Source: Candidatus Methylobacter oryzae (GTDB lineage: Bacteria; Pseudomonadota; Gammaproteobacteria; Methylococcales; Methylomonadaceae). From it: 64,000 bases of DNA. The notes below the pieces were generated by a model. It was not told the DNA's origin, ran no database searches, and saw only the letters and a list, made by a program, of their open reading frames with translations. Position numbers and translations under genes: made by a program. Shown here one piece after another: positions 56,412-64,000 of this stretch (position 1 is its first letter; each line of letters starts with the position of its first letter). The stretch is taken from positions 1 to 64,000 of the forward strand of contig NZ_RYFG02000105.1 of the NCBI RefSeq assembly GCF_003994235.2. Reading direction: 5' to 3'.

Positions 56412-57035
56412 ATGCTTAGTTTTATCAAATCGAGCCTGAAATATTTTATCGTCGGCATTTTAGCGCTGATTCCGGTCGTTATTGTCATGCAAGTCCTGGT
56501 GTTTTTAGAGACCATCCTCAGGGACTTTTTTATTTATGTTTACGGATACTCCAACAATATCTTTTTGACTGTCTTGGCATTCACGCTGTCTTTTGTTGCA
56601 ATCGCTTATACCGGCTATCGGGTCACCGTATCCGAAAAAATGTGGATGCTGCATCGGTTGGAATTATTGATTAACCGGATTCCAATGATCAGGACGATTT
56701 ACAGGGTCAGTAAAAAACTGGTCAATCTGCTCGGCAGCCAGGAAAAAAGCGTCGCCAAAGAAATTGTTTTTATCGAATACCCCAAAGAAGGCTTATGGGT
56801 GCCGGGTTATGTCACCAATAAGGCGGGCGAAATGCTGGTTGTTTACGTACCCACTTCCCCAAACCCTACTTCAGGGTTCACTGTTGTTGTGCATCAATCA
56901 AAGGTTGTAAAGTCGGATATGGATATTGAAGCGGTTACCAGTTTTATAGTCAGCGTCGGGGTGGATTCGGCTAAAAAAGAGGAGCTTGAAAAGCTTGCTG
57001 ACATGAATCGCGCTGGAACCGGCGACGCAGAGTAG
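56412..57035 (+). CDS. DUF502 family membrane protein
   Basis: A 207-residue protein with two N-terminal membrane helices (about 10-35 and 50-75) and the DUF502 features RIPMIRTIYRVSKKLVNLL and VVYVPTSPNPTSGFTVVVH. AGGAG lies 6 bases before the chosen ATG at 56412; the frame is open further upstream but without support. Function in bacteria is not established; some members relate to plant COV proteins. Stand-alone gene. Confidence 0.9.
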   Translation: MLSFIKSSLKYFIVGILALIPVVIVMQVLVFLETILRDFFIYVYGYSNNIFLTVLAFTLSFVAIAYTGYRVTVSEKMWMLHRLELLINRIPMIRTIYRVSKKLVNLLGSQEKSVAKEIVFIEYPKEGLWVPGYVTNKAGEMLVVYVPTSPNPTSGFTVVVHQSKVVKSDMDIEAVTSFIVSVGVDSAKKEELEKLADMNRAGTGDAE

Positions 57036-57080
57036 CAGGCAACACATATATCGTTTTATTGTCAGTAGATGGGGGTAATT

Positions 57081-57303
57081 ATGAATATGAAGAAACTTAT
57101 GCTTTTTAGCATCCTTGCCGCATTTATATGCCTTGCAACGCCTGTCTCGGCTAAGGATGTTCCGTTTACAGCGATACTGGAAATCGCCACAGCAAATCCT
57201 GGGGCTCCTTTAAGCGCCCTTCGTTCGCCAAAAAGGCTCGATCCGTGGTTTGCTGAGCCGTACCGATGAGAAAGGTAACTCAGTCGTTGTTGAAGCGAAA
57301 TAG
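57081..57303 (+). pseudogene. Frameshifted small secreted-protein gene
   Basis: A signal peptide (KKLMLFSILAAFICLATPVSAKD) begins at the ATG 57081 with GGGGGT before it. The frame ends at 57267-57269. Another frame in the same region gives a credible C-terminus, KGSIRGLLSRTDEKGNSVVVEAK, ending with the stop at 57301. A single frameshift near 57210-57225 would join them into one exported protein of about 74 residues. Either a pseudogene or a sequencing error; family unknown. Confidence 0.4.
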
Positions 57304-57419
57304 CAGGCTTGCTTGGCTTTCACCGGTCATCGTAAAGCGATGGCTAAGGCTAATCTTGTTCTAAAAATAGGCAATTCCACCGTAAACCTAATTACTCAAG
57401 CATATCCATATCTAATCTA

Positions 57420-59273
57420 ATGCTACTGAAATTACTGCCGCTACTTTCCACGACGCTGTTTTATGCGTTGTATTACCTGATCAGCACTTTCCAATTCGAT
57501 GTACAAATATTGCCGGCATCGGTGCCTTACGATTACTTGCTGCAACTGCTTGCCGCTTACGTACTTTATGCCTTATCGAGGCGAGCATGGATTTTTCTGG
57601 TGATTCATGCGCTGCTGATGGGACTGTTGTATATCGGTAACGCGGTAAAAATATCATTTTTCGGCGGGCCGATTATGCCGGATGATGTTTTTGCCCTGCA
57701 ATCGCTGCTTTTAATACTGGACGGCTGGCAGTTCTTTGCTGCCGCCATACCGCTAGCCGCCATTGCCAGCCTATTGTTATTCAATTTCAGCATGCGCCAT
57801 TGGAGCGCTTACTTGGCCAGTCTGTTTATCATTTTGCTCGGCATTACCGTAGTTTACAAACCTACTACCCTACTGGAACCAATGGACGGTTACTTTGGCA
57901 ACTCGGTATGGGATCAGCGTTCCAATTATGTTTGGCGTGGCGCAACGCTGTACACGCTATTGGAAAGCGCTCGCTATTTCGGCGCTGCCGAAATAATTCC
58001 TGACGCCGATACGGCTCAAGAAGCCGCCGCTAAATTGCTGGCCGCCAGTCGTGCGGATTCGTTATCTGACGCTACAATGGCAGTCGCGTTTAACGAGGAG
58101 GAAGCCGCCGCTAAAACATTTACGCCACGCAATATCCATATCGTGCTACTGGAATCTTTCTGGGATCCCAATACGCTGAAGAAGGCAAAGTTTAAACCAA
58201 ACCCGCTTTCTCCCGAGTTCCGCGAGCTGTGGAAAAACGCCGGATACTCACATGCGCTGACCCCGGTGTTCGGCGGCTTTACCGCCAATTCCGAGTTTGA
58301 GATGTTATGCGGATTTCCGGTGGTCAAGGACGCGGTCAAATTCGAACGCCAGTTACTTAACGATGCGCCTTGCTTGCCGCATATTCTGGCCGACAAGAAC
58401 TACCGGACTATCGCCTCGCACCCGAATGTGCCGGTATTCTGGAACCGTGTTAATGCTTATAAACGCATGGGTTTTCAAACCTACTGGTCGCTGGAAGATT
58501 TTGTCCAGGATGACATGAATCAGGAATTTATGTCCGACAGCACTTTATACCGCCAGGTGCTGGAGAAAATATCCGGGTCGCTGGATGCAGGGCAACCGGT
58601 TCTGGATTATATCGTGACCTATTTCGGACACTGGAATTATCCGCTAAACGAAAGCAGGCCCAATAAAATCAGCTCATCGTCCGAAGTCGAGGAAGTGTCG
58701 GCCTATGCCAACACCGTTTATTATAAGTCGAAGGAGCTGATGGTCTTTATCAATGAACTGTGTAAGCGCGATCCGGAAAGCATTATCGTGGTGTTCGGCG
58801 ACCACCTGCCCTTTCTGGGCGAGAACTTTGCAGGCTATGTCGAATCAGGCGTACTGTCGGCTAATCGTAGCGATTTTACGCCAACTATGTTCAAAGACTA
58901 TGTCAGTACGCCGATGGTTATTATCGACGGCAAGCGCGGGCCGGTTAAGTTCGGCAGCCTGCCGCTTTATCAGGCCCCCAAGCTGCTGCTCGATCTGCTC
59001 AACTACAATGAGCCGAGCATCATGGATTTCTCCGCGCAGTTGCCGAACATGCGTGTGCGGCCATTACCCGGATTGCATTTCAATATACTGGCTGACGGGG
59101 CGGTAGAACTCTGCACAGAGCCGCCCTATTCGGAAGCTTGCCAGTTATCTTCCCGATGGCTGGAAGATATATCGATGGTCAGCAATGATTTGTTCATGGG
59201 GCGTCAGTTTACCCGCCCCAAATACACGCCTGAAAAACCGCAGGATCCCATGCAGAAGGCAATTGCTATCTAG
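57420..59273 (+). CDS. LTA synthase family sulfatase-fold membrane protein
   Basis: A 617-residue phosphoglycerol-transferase-like protein. Five N-terminal membrane helices (about 5-25, 38-55, 58-75, 98-125, 128-150) are followed by a periplasmic alkaline-phosphatase-fold domain. Active-site features are LLESFWDP (metal-binding glutamate), the nucleophile threonine in GGFTANSEFEMLCGFP, and VVFGDHLPFLG. Gram-negative members (MdoB/OpgB-like) add phosphoglycerol to glucans or LPS; the exact substrate is unknown. No ribosome binding site is clear. Complete. Confidence 0.86.
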   Translation: MLLKLLPLLSTTLFYALYYLISTFQFDVQILPASVPYDYLLQLLAAYVLYALSRRAWIFLVIHALLMGLLYIGNAVKISFFGGPIMPDDVFALQSLLLILDGWQFFAAAIPLAAIASLLLFNFSMRHWSAYLASLFIILLGITVVYKPTTLLEPMDGYFGNSVWDQRSNYVWRGATLYTLLESARYFGAAEIIPDADTAQEAAAKLLAASRADSLSDATMAVAFNEEEAAAKTFTPRNIHIVLLESFWDPNTLKKAKFKPNPLSPEFRELWKNAGYSHALTPVFGGFTANSEFEMLCGFPVVKDAVKFERQLLNDAPCLPHILADKNYRTIASHPNVPVFWNRVNAYKRMGFQTYWSLEDFVQDDMNQEFMSDSTLYRQVLEKISGSLDAGQPVLDYIVTYFGHWNYPLNESRPNKISSSSEVEEVSAYANTVYYKSKELMVFINELCKRDPESIIVVFGDHLPFLGENFAGYVESGVLSANRSDFTPTMFKDYVSTPMVIIDGKRGPVKFGSLPLYQAPKLLLDLLNYNEPSIMDFSAQLPNMRVRPLPGLHFNILADGAVELCTEPPYSEACQLSSRWLEDISMVSNDLFMGRQFTRPKYTPEKPQDPMQKAIAI

Positions 59274-59399
59274 GCAAGAGATCCGCTTTAATCCTTGTAT
59301 CGTGAACGTCAATGGAAATTAATCGTCGCTTATGTAATCGGTATTTTCTGTCTGCTGCTTTGGTTTTAGCTTTTTCTCTAACATAACCTGAGTGTTCGT

Positions 59400-59946
59400 G
59401 ATAAGCCATTAAGCCGATTGCATTTATCGGCAAAAAATTGGCCGAACAGCCCTTGGCACCATTCAGGCATCGGCTTGCGATCATCGACATTGCCGGGCGT
59501 TAACTTGAGCCGGAGCAGTTCGCCTTTCGAATTGCAGCTTAAAGCCGTAAAACCGGCCCACCGACGTTTTGCCCCGTTCCGCATAGCCTTTGAAGACGTT
59601 GTGCCGCGGAATGCGCTTGTTGTCTCAGACTGCAAGGGCGGTCTGCATTGCCACTTGAGAAGATCGAACAAAGCCGCTGGCGATACCGTACAGCGGGGCA
59701 GGAGTTCCACGCAACGTGGGTAACTCGGCACGTAAATGACGGCGGACATAGCCCAGGTAAAAGTGCTTGAACTCGCGGTAGCGCAACGGATGGAACAGGA
59801 TGGCGAGCGTCATCAGCTCCGCTAGGCTCAAACTCACGGCAAAAATCGTCGATCAGGCAATAAAGTTCAATTAAACTGTCGATGAGCGCCTCCCGGTTCA
59901 GGTTAAGATTTGTTTGCGAAAACAAAATCTTACACGAAGGCGCCAC
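59400..59946 (-). pseudogene. IS982-family transposase remnant
   Basis: The protein is readable in pieces across frames. It starts REALIDSLIELYCLIDDFCREFEPSG, then SLAELMTLAILFHPLRYREFKHFYLGYVRRH read in blocks, then KGELLRLKLTPGNVDDRKPMPEW and GLFGQFFADK. These match the order of IS982 transposases, but at least two frameshifts and missing central and C-terminal parts make it inactive. Confidence 0.85.
59905..59931. repeat. Inverted repeat at the edge of the IS982 remnant
   Basis: AAGATTTGTTT and AAACAAAATCTT are complementary except for one base and flank GCGA. It lies just upstream of the transposase remnant start and may belong to the insertion sequence end. The rest of 59274-60171 holds no gene beyond the remnant. 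Confidence 0.4.
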
Positions 59947-60171
59947 TCATGCTCAGTTTTCTTATCCCGAATTCAGCTTAAATAGGCTTGTCGCGCCTGT
60001 TTTCCCATCGTGGTAATCCGGTTGCTTTCGGCTATCTGTAATTGCCCTCCCCTTTTCGGCAACTTTAGGCTTACATTTAATTTGCGGCAATTCGGTCTGG
60101 AGCGGAAGCTTTAAAATTCAAGGCCCAATGTGTATACTGCCGGGCTATTTTTTATAAGTGAGAGTCAAACA

Positions 60172-60720
60172 ATGGAAGAGCATTTTGCCAAAATTATCGA
60201 AGCAGTCGGTGAGGATTTAAATCGCGAGGGCTTGCTCGATACGCCAAAACGCGCAGCCAAAGCTTTCAAATTCTTAAACAACGGCTACGAAAAATCGCTG
60301 GAAGAAGTATTGAACGGCGCCATTTTTACCGCCGATACCGAAGACATGGTCATCGTAAAGGATATTGAACTGTATTCTTTATGCGAACATCATTTGTTGC
60401 CGTTTATCGGCAAATGTCACGTGGGTTATTTGCCGAAAGGCAAGGTTATGGGCTTGTCCAAAGTTGCGCGCGTAATCGATATGTATGCGCGCCGCCTGCA
60501 AATCCAGGAAGTGCTAACCAAACAAATAGCGGACGCGATTGAACTGGCAACCGGAGCGCGCGGCGTCGCGGTGGTGATTGAAGCCAAACATTTGTGCATG
60601 ATGATGCGCGGCGTCGAGAAACAAAACTCAATCATGACAACCTCAGTCATGACCGGGATTTTCCGCAAGGAAATCAGTACCCGCTCGGAGTTTTTAAACC
60701 TGATCAATCGCCAAACCTAA
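60172..60720 (+). CDS. folE: GTP cyclohydrolase I
   Basis: Converts GTP to 7,8-dihydroneopterin triphosphate, the first step to folate and other pterins. The 182-residue protein has zinc ligands in LCEHHLLPF and KHLCMMMRG and the TPKRAAKAF start region typical of FolE type I. The ATG at 60172 follows GTGAGAG at suitable spacing; the frame is open upstream but without a better start. hemH begins 8 bases after its stop, so the two are probably one transcript. Confidence 0.96.
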   Translation: MEEHFAKIIEAVGEDLNREGLLDTPKRAAKAFKFLNNGYEKSLEEVLNGAIFTADTEDMVIVKDIELYSLCEHHLLPFIGKCHVGYLPKGKVMGLSKVARVIDMYARRLQIQEVLTKQIADAIELATGARGVAVVIEAKHLCMMMRGVEKQNSIMTTSVMTGIFRKEISTRSEFLNLINRQT

Positions 60721-60727
60721 AGCTGTA

Positions 60728-61714
60728 ATGAGCGAAGTCGAACTCGTAAAAACCAAAAAAACCGGCGTACTACTGGCGAACCTGGGTTCGCCTTCCGCCC
60801 CGACAACATCGGCAGTCAGGCGCTTTCTAAAGGAATTTCTCTGGGACCCGCGCGTCGTCAACCTGCCCCGGCCATTGTGGTGGGTGATACTGCATTTTTT
60901 CGTGCTGCCTTTCCGTCCCCGCAAATCGGCCTCAGCCTACCGCAAAATCTGGACCGATAACGGTTCGCCGTTGATCTTCCTGACCCTGAAATTGACCGAA
61001 CGGGTTGCCGACAAGCTGCATTGCAAAGGCGTCACAACCCAACACGTGATGCGCTACGGCGAACCCTCGATAGCCAAGCAGTTAAGAGCTTTCAAAAACG
61101 CAGGCGTCGATAACTTGATTATCCTGCCGTTGTATCCTCAGTATTCTTCGACCACCACTGCCTCGATCTACGACGATATGGTCAAGGAATTGAGCCAATG
61201 GAAACACCTGCCGCACATTCACTTTATCAGCGATTACCACCAGCACAGTCATTATATTGCCGCGGTTGCCGAAGCTATCGAGCAATGCTGGCGGCAGCAC
61301 GGCAAGAACGAGTTGTTGCTGATGTCCTTCCACGGCTTGCCCGAGCAGCTCACGAAATGGGGCGATCCTTATTTCCATCAATGCCATAAAACCGCTACGC
61401 TGATTGCAGAGAAACTGGGCCTTGATGACAAGCAATGGATGATTGTATTCCAGTCGCGTTTCGGCAAAGCGCAATGGCTGAAACCTTACTGTGTCGATAC
61501 ATTGAAAGCGCTTCCAGCCCAAGGCATTAAAAAGATAGATATTGTTTGTCCGGGATTCGCGGTGGACTGCCTGGAAACCCTGGAAGAAATAGCGATGGAA
61601 AACAAAGCTGTTTTTATCGAGGCCGGCGGCAAGGAATATCGCTATATCGCGGCGCTAAATGACTCAGAAGCTCATGTTGATGCTATAGTTAGCCTGCTTG
61701 AGCAGAAGCTTTAA
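60728..61714 (+). CDS. hemH: Ferrochelatase
   Basis: Inserts ferrous iron into protoporphyrin IX in the last step of heme synthesis. The 328-residue protein has GVLLANLGSPSAPTTSAVRRFL near the N-terminus, the metal-coordinating histidine in LLMSFHGLPEQL, VFQSRFGKAQWLKPY and the C-terminal glutamates in CPGFAVDCLETLEEI. It is cytoplasmic or membrane-peripheral. It is 8 bases after folE. Confidence 0.96.
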   Translation: MSEVELVKTKKTGVLLANLGSPSAPTTSAVRRFLKEFLWDPRVVNLPRPLWWVILHFFVLPFRPRKSASAYRKIWTDNGSPLIFLTLKLTERVADKLHCKGVTTQHVMRYGEPSIAKQLRAFKNAGVDNLIILPLYPQYSSTTTASIYDDMVKELSQWKHLPHIHFISDYHQHSHYIAAVAEAIEQCWRQHGKNELLLMSFHGLPEQLTKWGDPYFHQCHKTATLIAEKLGLDDKQWMIVFQSRFGKAQWLKPYCVDTLKALPAQGIKKIDIVCPGFAVDCLETLEEIAMENKAVFIEAGGKEYRYIAALNDSEAHVDAIVSLLEQKL

Positions 61715-61933
61715 TTAAAGGCATCGCACCACGAAGACACGGACGACTATTTTTGCATGGAGCAATCGCGGCCCTCACATCCCTTTGGGTTAAACAGGAG
61801 GTAAGCAGAAAACCGCTCCTGCATTTTCTGCATTCGCCACATTCTTGTGGCTTAGCAATGCAGGGGCAATTGCCGAGGCCGCAAAATTTTCTTGGCTTTT
61901 CTTCGGGCCCTTCGTGTCTTCGTGGTGAATTAA
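61711..61933. repeat. Intergenic inverted-repeat element between hemH and the MutS-like gene
   Basis: CACCACGAAGACACG (61727-61741) is perfectly inverted at 61913-61927 (CGTGTCTTCGTGGTG), and the flanks TTAATT/AATTAA are also inverted. The element has about 220 bases with no ORF. Its left arm begins at the hemH stop codon. The CACGAAGACACG motif is a common intergenic repeat type in proteobacteria. Confidence 0.6.
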
Positions 61934-61977
61934 TTTGTTTACACTAATGCTGCAAATGGCGGACAAAAGGCTAAAAG

Positions 61978-63573
61978 ATGAATAGAACACTATTAGAAAA
62001 CTGGCAAGACAGCAATTGGCCGAATATCAAATCCAGCCGGCCGCTGGAAAGTGACGGTGTTATCGACCAAAGAACGTTCAACACCATTGAAGTCGATGAA
62101 CTGTTCGACTCTGTTAACCATGCCTCGACAATTGCCGGACAAGCAGTGTTATATCGATCTTTAGCCCAGCCGCTGGACGATCCGGATGCAATTAACGCAA
62201 AACAGCAAGCCGTTGAGGAACTGCGCAACAATCCGGCACTCAAAGAGCAGCTTGAGCAAATTGTGCAACAGGCTGTAACCAATGAAAAAAACTTCTATTT
62301 ATTATTGTTCGGCGAATTCCTTGGCACCTTCGGTACGGCCAGGGAAGATAATGAAATAGAAGGTTACGGCTACCTGCAATACAAACGCGGCATCCGTTTC
62401 ATGCTGGAATTGGTCGAGCAAATTCAAGCCGTCGAAACTCCGCAAAGCGAATACTTAAAAGCTATTTGCGACAAGATAAAAGCCTTTGCATTATCCCGCC
62501 CTTATTCATTAATGGAAGGGCCGGTTTACATCACTGAGAATGCCATTCAATGCAAAGAACAACGGAAAGGCTCTTTCTCGCCAGCAGTGATTTTCAGGCC
62601 CCGGCTATTCAAGCCGTTGCTGATCAGCCTGTTTTTCGCAGCCGTTTGGACATTGGCCCACTTCTTTCCGACCGATATGTTCCAAGTTTCAGTCGAGGCG
62701 ATTCCGACTGCGAGCATTTTTTTTGTGCCTTTTTTACTGGTTTATTACCCGATCGTCGGCGGCTTTGACAGGGATAGCTGCATTATCCCGCTAAGAAACG
62801 AATTCAAAAAATCCCCGGCAGTCGCAGAAACGTTGGATGCGCTGGGCCAAATCGATGAATTGCTGTCGTTTATCAAATTTGCCGATGCATTCGGCGGAAA
62901 TAAAGTGCTGCCTGAATGGGTTGACGCGCCGCATCACCGGATAAACCTGGCCGATGCCAGAAACCCGGTACTAGGCAAACAAAATCCGGATTATGTCGGC
63001 AACGATTTTGTGCTGGAAGATGACAAATTGGTGCTGATCACCGGCCCGAACAGCGGCGGCAAGACGGCTTTTTGCAAAACCGTCACGCAAATCCAACTGC
63101 TCGCGCAAGTCGGCTGCTATGTGCCGGCCAAATCCGCAACTTTGACCGTCGCCGACCGGATTTTTTATCAAGCGCCCGACATCAGCCATCTGGACGACGG
63201 CGAAGGCCGCTTCGGTACCGAGTTGAAAAGAACCAAGGAAATTTTCCTGGCCGCAACCCCGAAAAGCCTGGTCGTACTGGACGAGTTATCAGAAGGCACG
63301 ACCTTTGAAGAAAAAATGGAATCGTCGTCGAATGTGCTGAACGGCTTTTACCGCAAAGGCAACAGCACTATTTTAATCACCCATAATCACCAATTGGTCG
63401 ATCATTTCGCTGCTCAACGCATAGGCTTGCCGAAACAGGTCGAATTTGCGAACGACGCGCCGACTTACAAACTGGTTCCGGGTATTTCCCGCGTCAGCCA
63501 TGCCGACCGCGTGGCGAAAAAAATCGGCTTTTCCAAAGAAGACATCGACAACTATCTGGCAGATTCACAATGA
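61978..63573 (+). CDS. MutS-family ATPase with membrane helices
   Basis: A 531-residue protein. The C-terminal MutS domain V has Walker [15 protein letters not shown], Walker [13 protein letters not shown] and the LITHNH switch. The N-terminal part resembles the MutS core/lever helices rather than the mismatch-binding domain, and two hydrophobic segments (about 214-232 and 240-262) suggest membrane anchoring. It is not canonical MutS or MutS2 (no Smr domain). DNA mismatch repair is doubtful; the function is unknown. Its stop overlaps purT as ATGA, so the two are coupled. Confidence 0.8.
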   Translation: MNRTLLENWQDSNWPNIKSSRPLESDGVIDQRTFNTIEVDELFDSVNHASTIAGQAVLYRSLAQPLDDPDAINAKQQAVEELRNNPALKEQLEQIVQQAVTNEKNFYLLLFGEFLGTFGTAREDNEIEGYGYLQYKRGIRFMLELVEQIQAVETPQSEYLKAICDKIKAFALSRPYSLMEGPVYITENAIQCKEQRKGSFSPAVIFRPRLFKPLLISLFFAAVWTLAHFFPTDMFQVSVEAIPTASIFFVPFLLVYYPIVGGFDRDSCIIPLRNEFKKSPAVAETLDALGQIDELLSFIKFADAFGGNKVLPEWVDAPHHRINLADARNPVLGKQNPDYVGNDFVLEDDKLVLITGPNSGGKTAFCKTVTQIQLLAQVGCYVPAKSATLTVADRIFYQAPDISHLDDGEGRFGTELKRTKEIFLAATPKSLVVLDELSEGTTFEEKMESSSNVLNGFYRKGNSTILITHNHQLVDHFAAQRIGLPKQVEFANDAPTYKLVPGISRVSHADRVAKKIGFSKEDIDNYLADSQ

Positions 63574-64000
63574 AAATAGGCACCGCATTATCAAACAGCG
63601 CAACCAAAGCCCTGCTGCTCGGCAGCGGCGAGCTGGGCAAGGAAGTGACCATTGCCCTGCAACGCTACGGCGTCGAAGTGATTGCCGTCGATCGTTATCC
63701 GAATGCACCGGCGCAACATGTCGCGCATCGCAGCCATGTGATCGACATGACCGACACCGACGCGGTCAAAAAACTGATTGCGCAGGAACAGCCGGACTTC
63801 ATCATCCCGGAAATCGAAGCGATTGCGACTCAAGCACTGCTTGACATAGAATCGGAAGGCCAATGTACAGTCGTGCCCAACGCCCGGGCGATTCAGTTAA
63901 CGATGAACCGCGAAGGCATCAGGACTTTGGCCGCCGAGCAAGTTAAAGTTCCGACGTCGACTTATGCATTTGCCGAAAGCTTTGCGGAATTGCAGGCGGC
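63570..64000 (+). CDS. purT: Formate-dependent phosphoribosylglycinamide formyltransferase, N-terminal part (truncated by window end)
   Basis: ATP-grasp enzyme that formylates GAR with formate in purine synthesis. The visible 143 residues hold the nucleotide-binding start [22 protein letters not shown], the [19 protein letters not shown] block and [11 protein letters not shown], all characteristic of PurT. The gene continues beyond the right edge. The ATG overlaps the MutS-like stop by four bases. Confidence 0.93.
   Translation, partial: MKIGTALSNSATKALLLGSGELGKEVTIALQRYGVEVIAVDRYPNAPAQHVAHRSHVIDMTDTDAVKKLIAQEQPDFIIPEIEAIATQALLDIESEGQCTVVPNARAIQLTMNREGIRTLAAEQVKVPTSTYAFAESFAELQA

Overview
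The window looks like chromosomal DNA of a gammaproteobacterium with about 50% GC. Protein sequences, the rne/rluC/HAD/sppA neighbourhood, split glyQ/glyS and the dispersed palindromic repeats all fit this. My impression is a Methylococcales-type (methanotroph-like) genome, but no methane-oxidation gene lies in the window, so that is inference.

Layout. 1-9.4 kb (minus strand): a TpsB outer-membrane transporter, a cyclic-nucleotide-binding/rhodanese protein, a CHASE2-cyclase with a small secreted partner, and a PhoP/PhoQ-like two-component system with a PepSY protein. 9.4-18.6 kb: sppA/HAD/rluC diverging from rne, then dnaE. 19-24.4 kb: a Host_attach protein, a multi-PAS hybrid kinase and a chemotaxis receptor. 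24.8-34.7 kb: ettA, tusCD, a PIN-domain toxin-antitoxin pair, a CysZ-like protein, mtnA divergent from an MTA/SAH deaminase, a second PhoP/PhoQ-like system, creA and a ferritin-like protein. 34.9-43.9 kb: a cytosine-deaminase-like enzyme overlapping an NMT1-PAS-GGDEF sensor; glyQ and glyS split by an AT-rich ATPase/TOPRIM-like pair; gmhB, an acyltransferase and a lipoprotein. 44-50 kb: a YchJ protein, tandem repeats, dusA, a broken Na/Ca exchanger, and an NtrC-type regulator/kinase pair. 50.3-56.3 kb: a complete heavy-metal RND efflux operon ending in a PII-like protein. 56.4-64 kb: a DUF502 protein, an LTA-synthase-like enzyme, an IS982 remnant, folE, hemH, a membrane MutS-like ATPase and the start of purT.

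The most notable signals are: (1) the two-gene ATPase + TOPRIM-like cassette wedged between glyQ and glyS, a candidate defence system; (2) a 55-57 bp palindromic repeat family with about seven copies, one inserted in frame in the HAMP domain of a sensor kinase, with base changes that preserve the hairpin; (3) a 129-bp MITE-like element in two near-identical copies; (4) a pyrimidine-type substrate-binding domain fused to a diguanylate cyclase and overlapping a cytosine deaminase gene; (5) a PII-like protein translationally coupled to a metal efflux pump. No rRNA, tRNA or CRISPR array was recognised.
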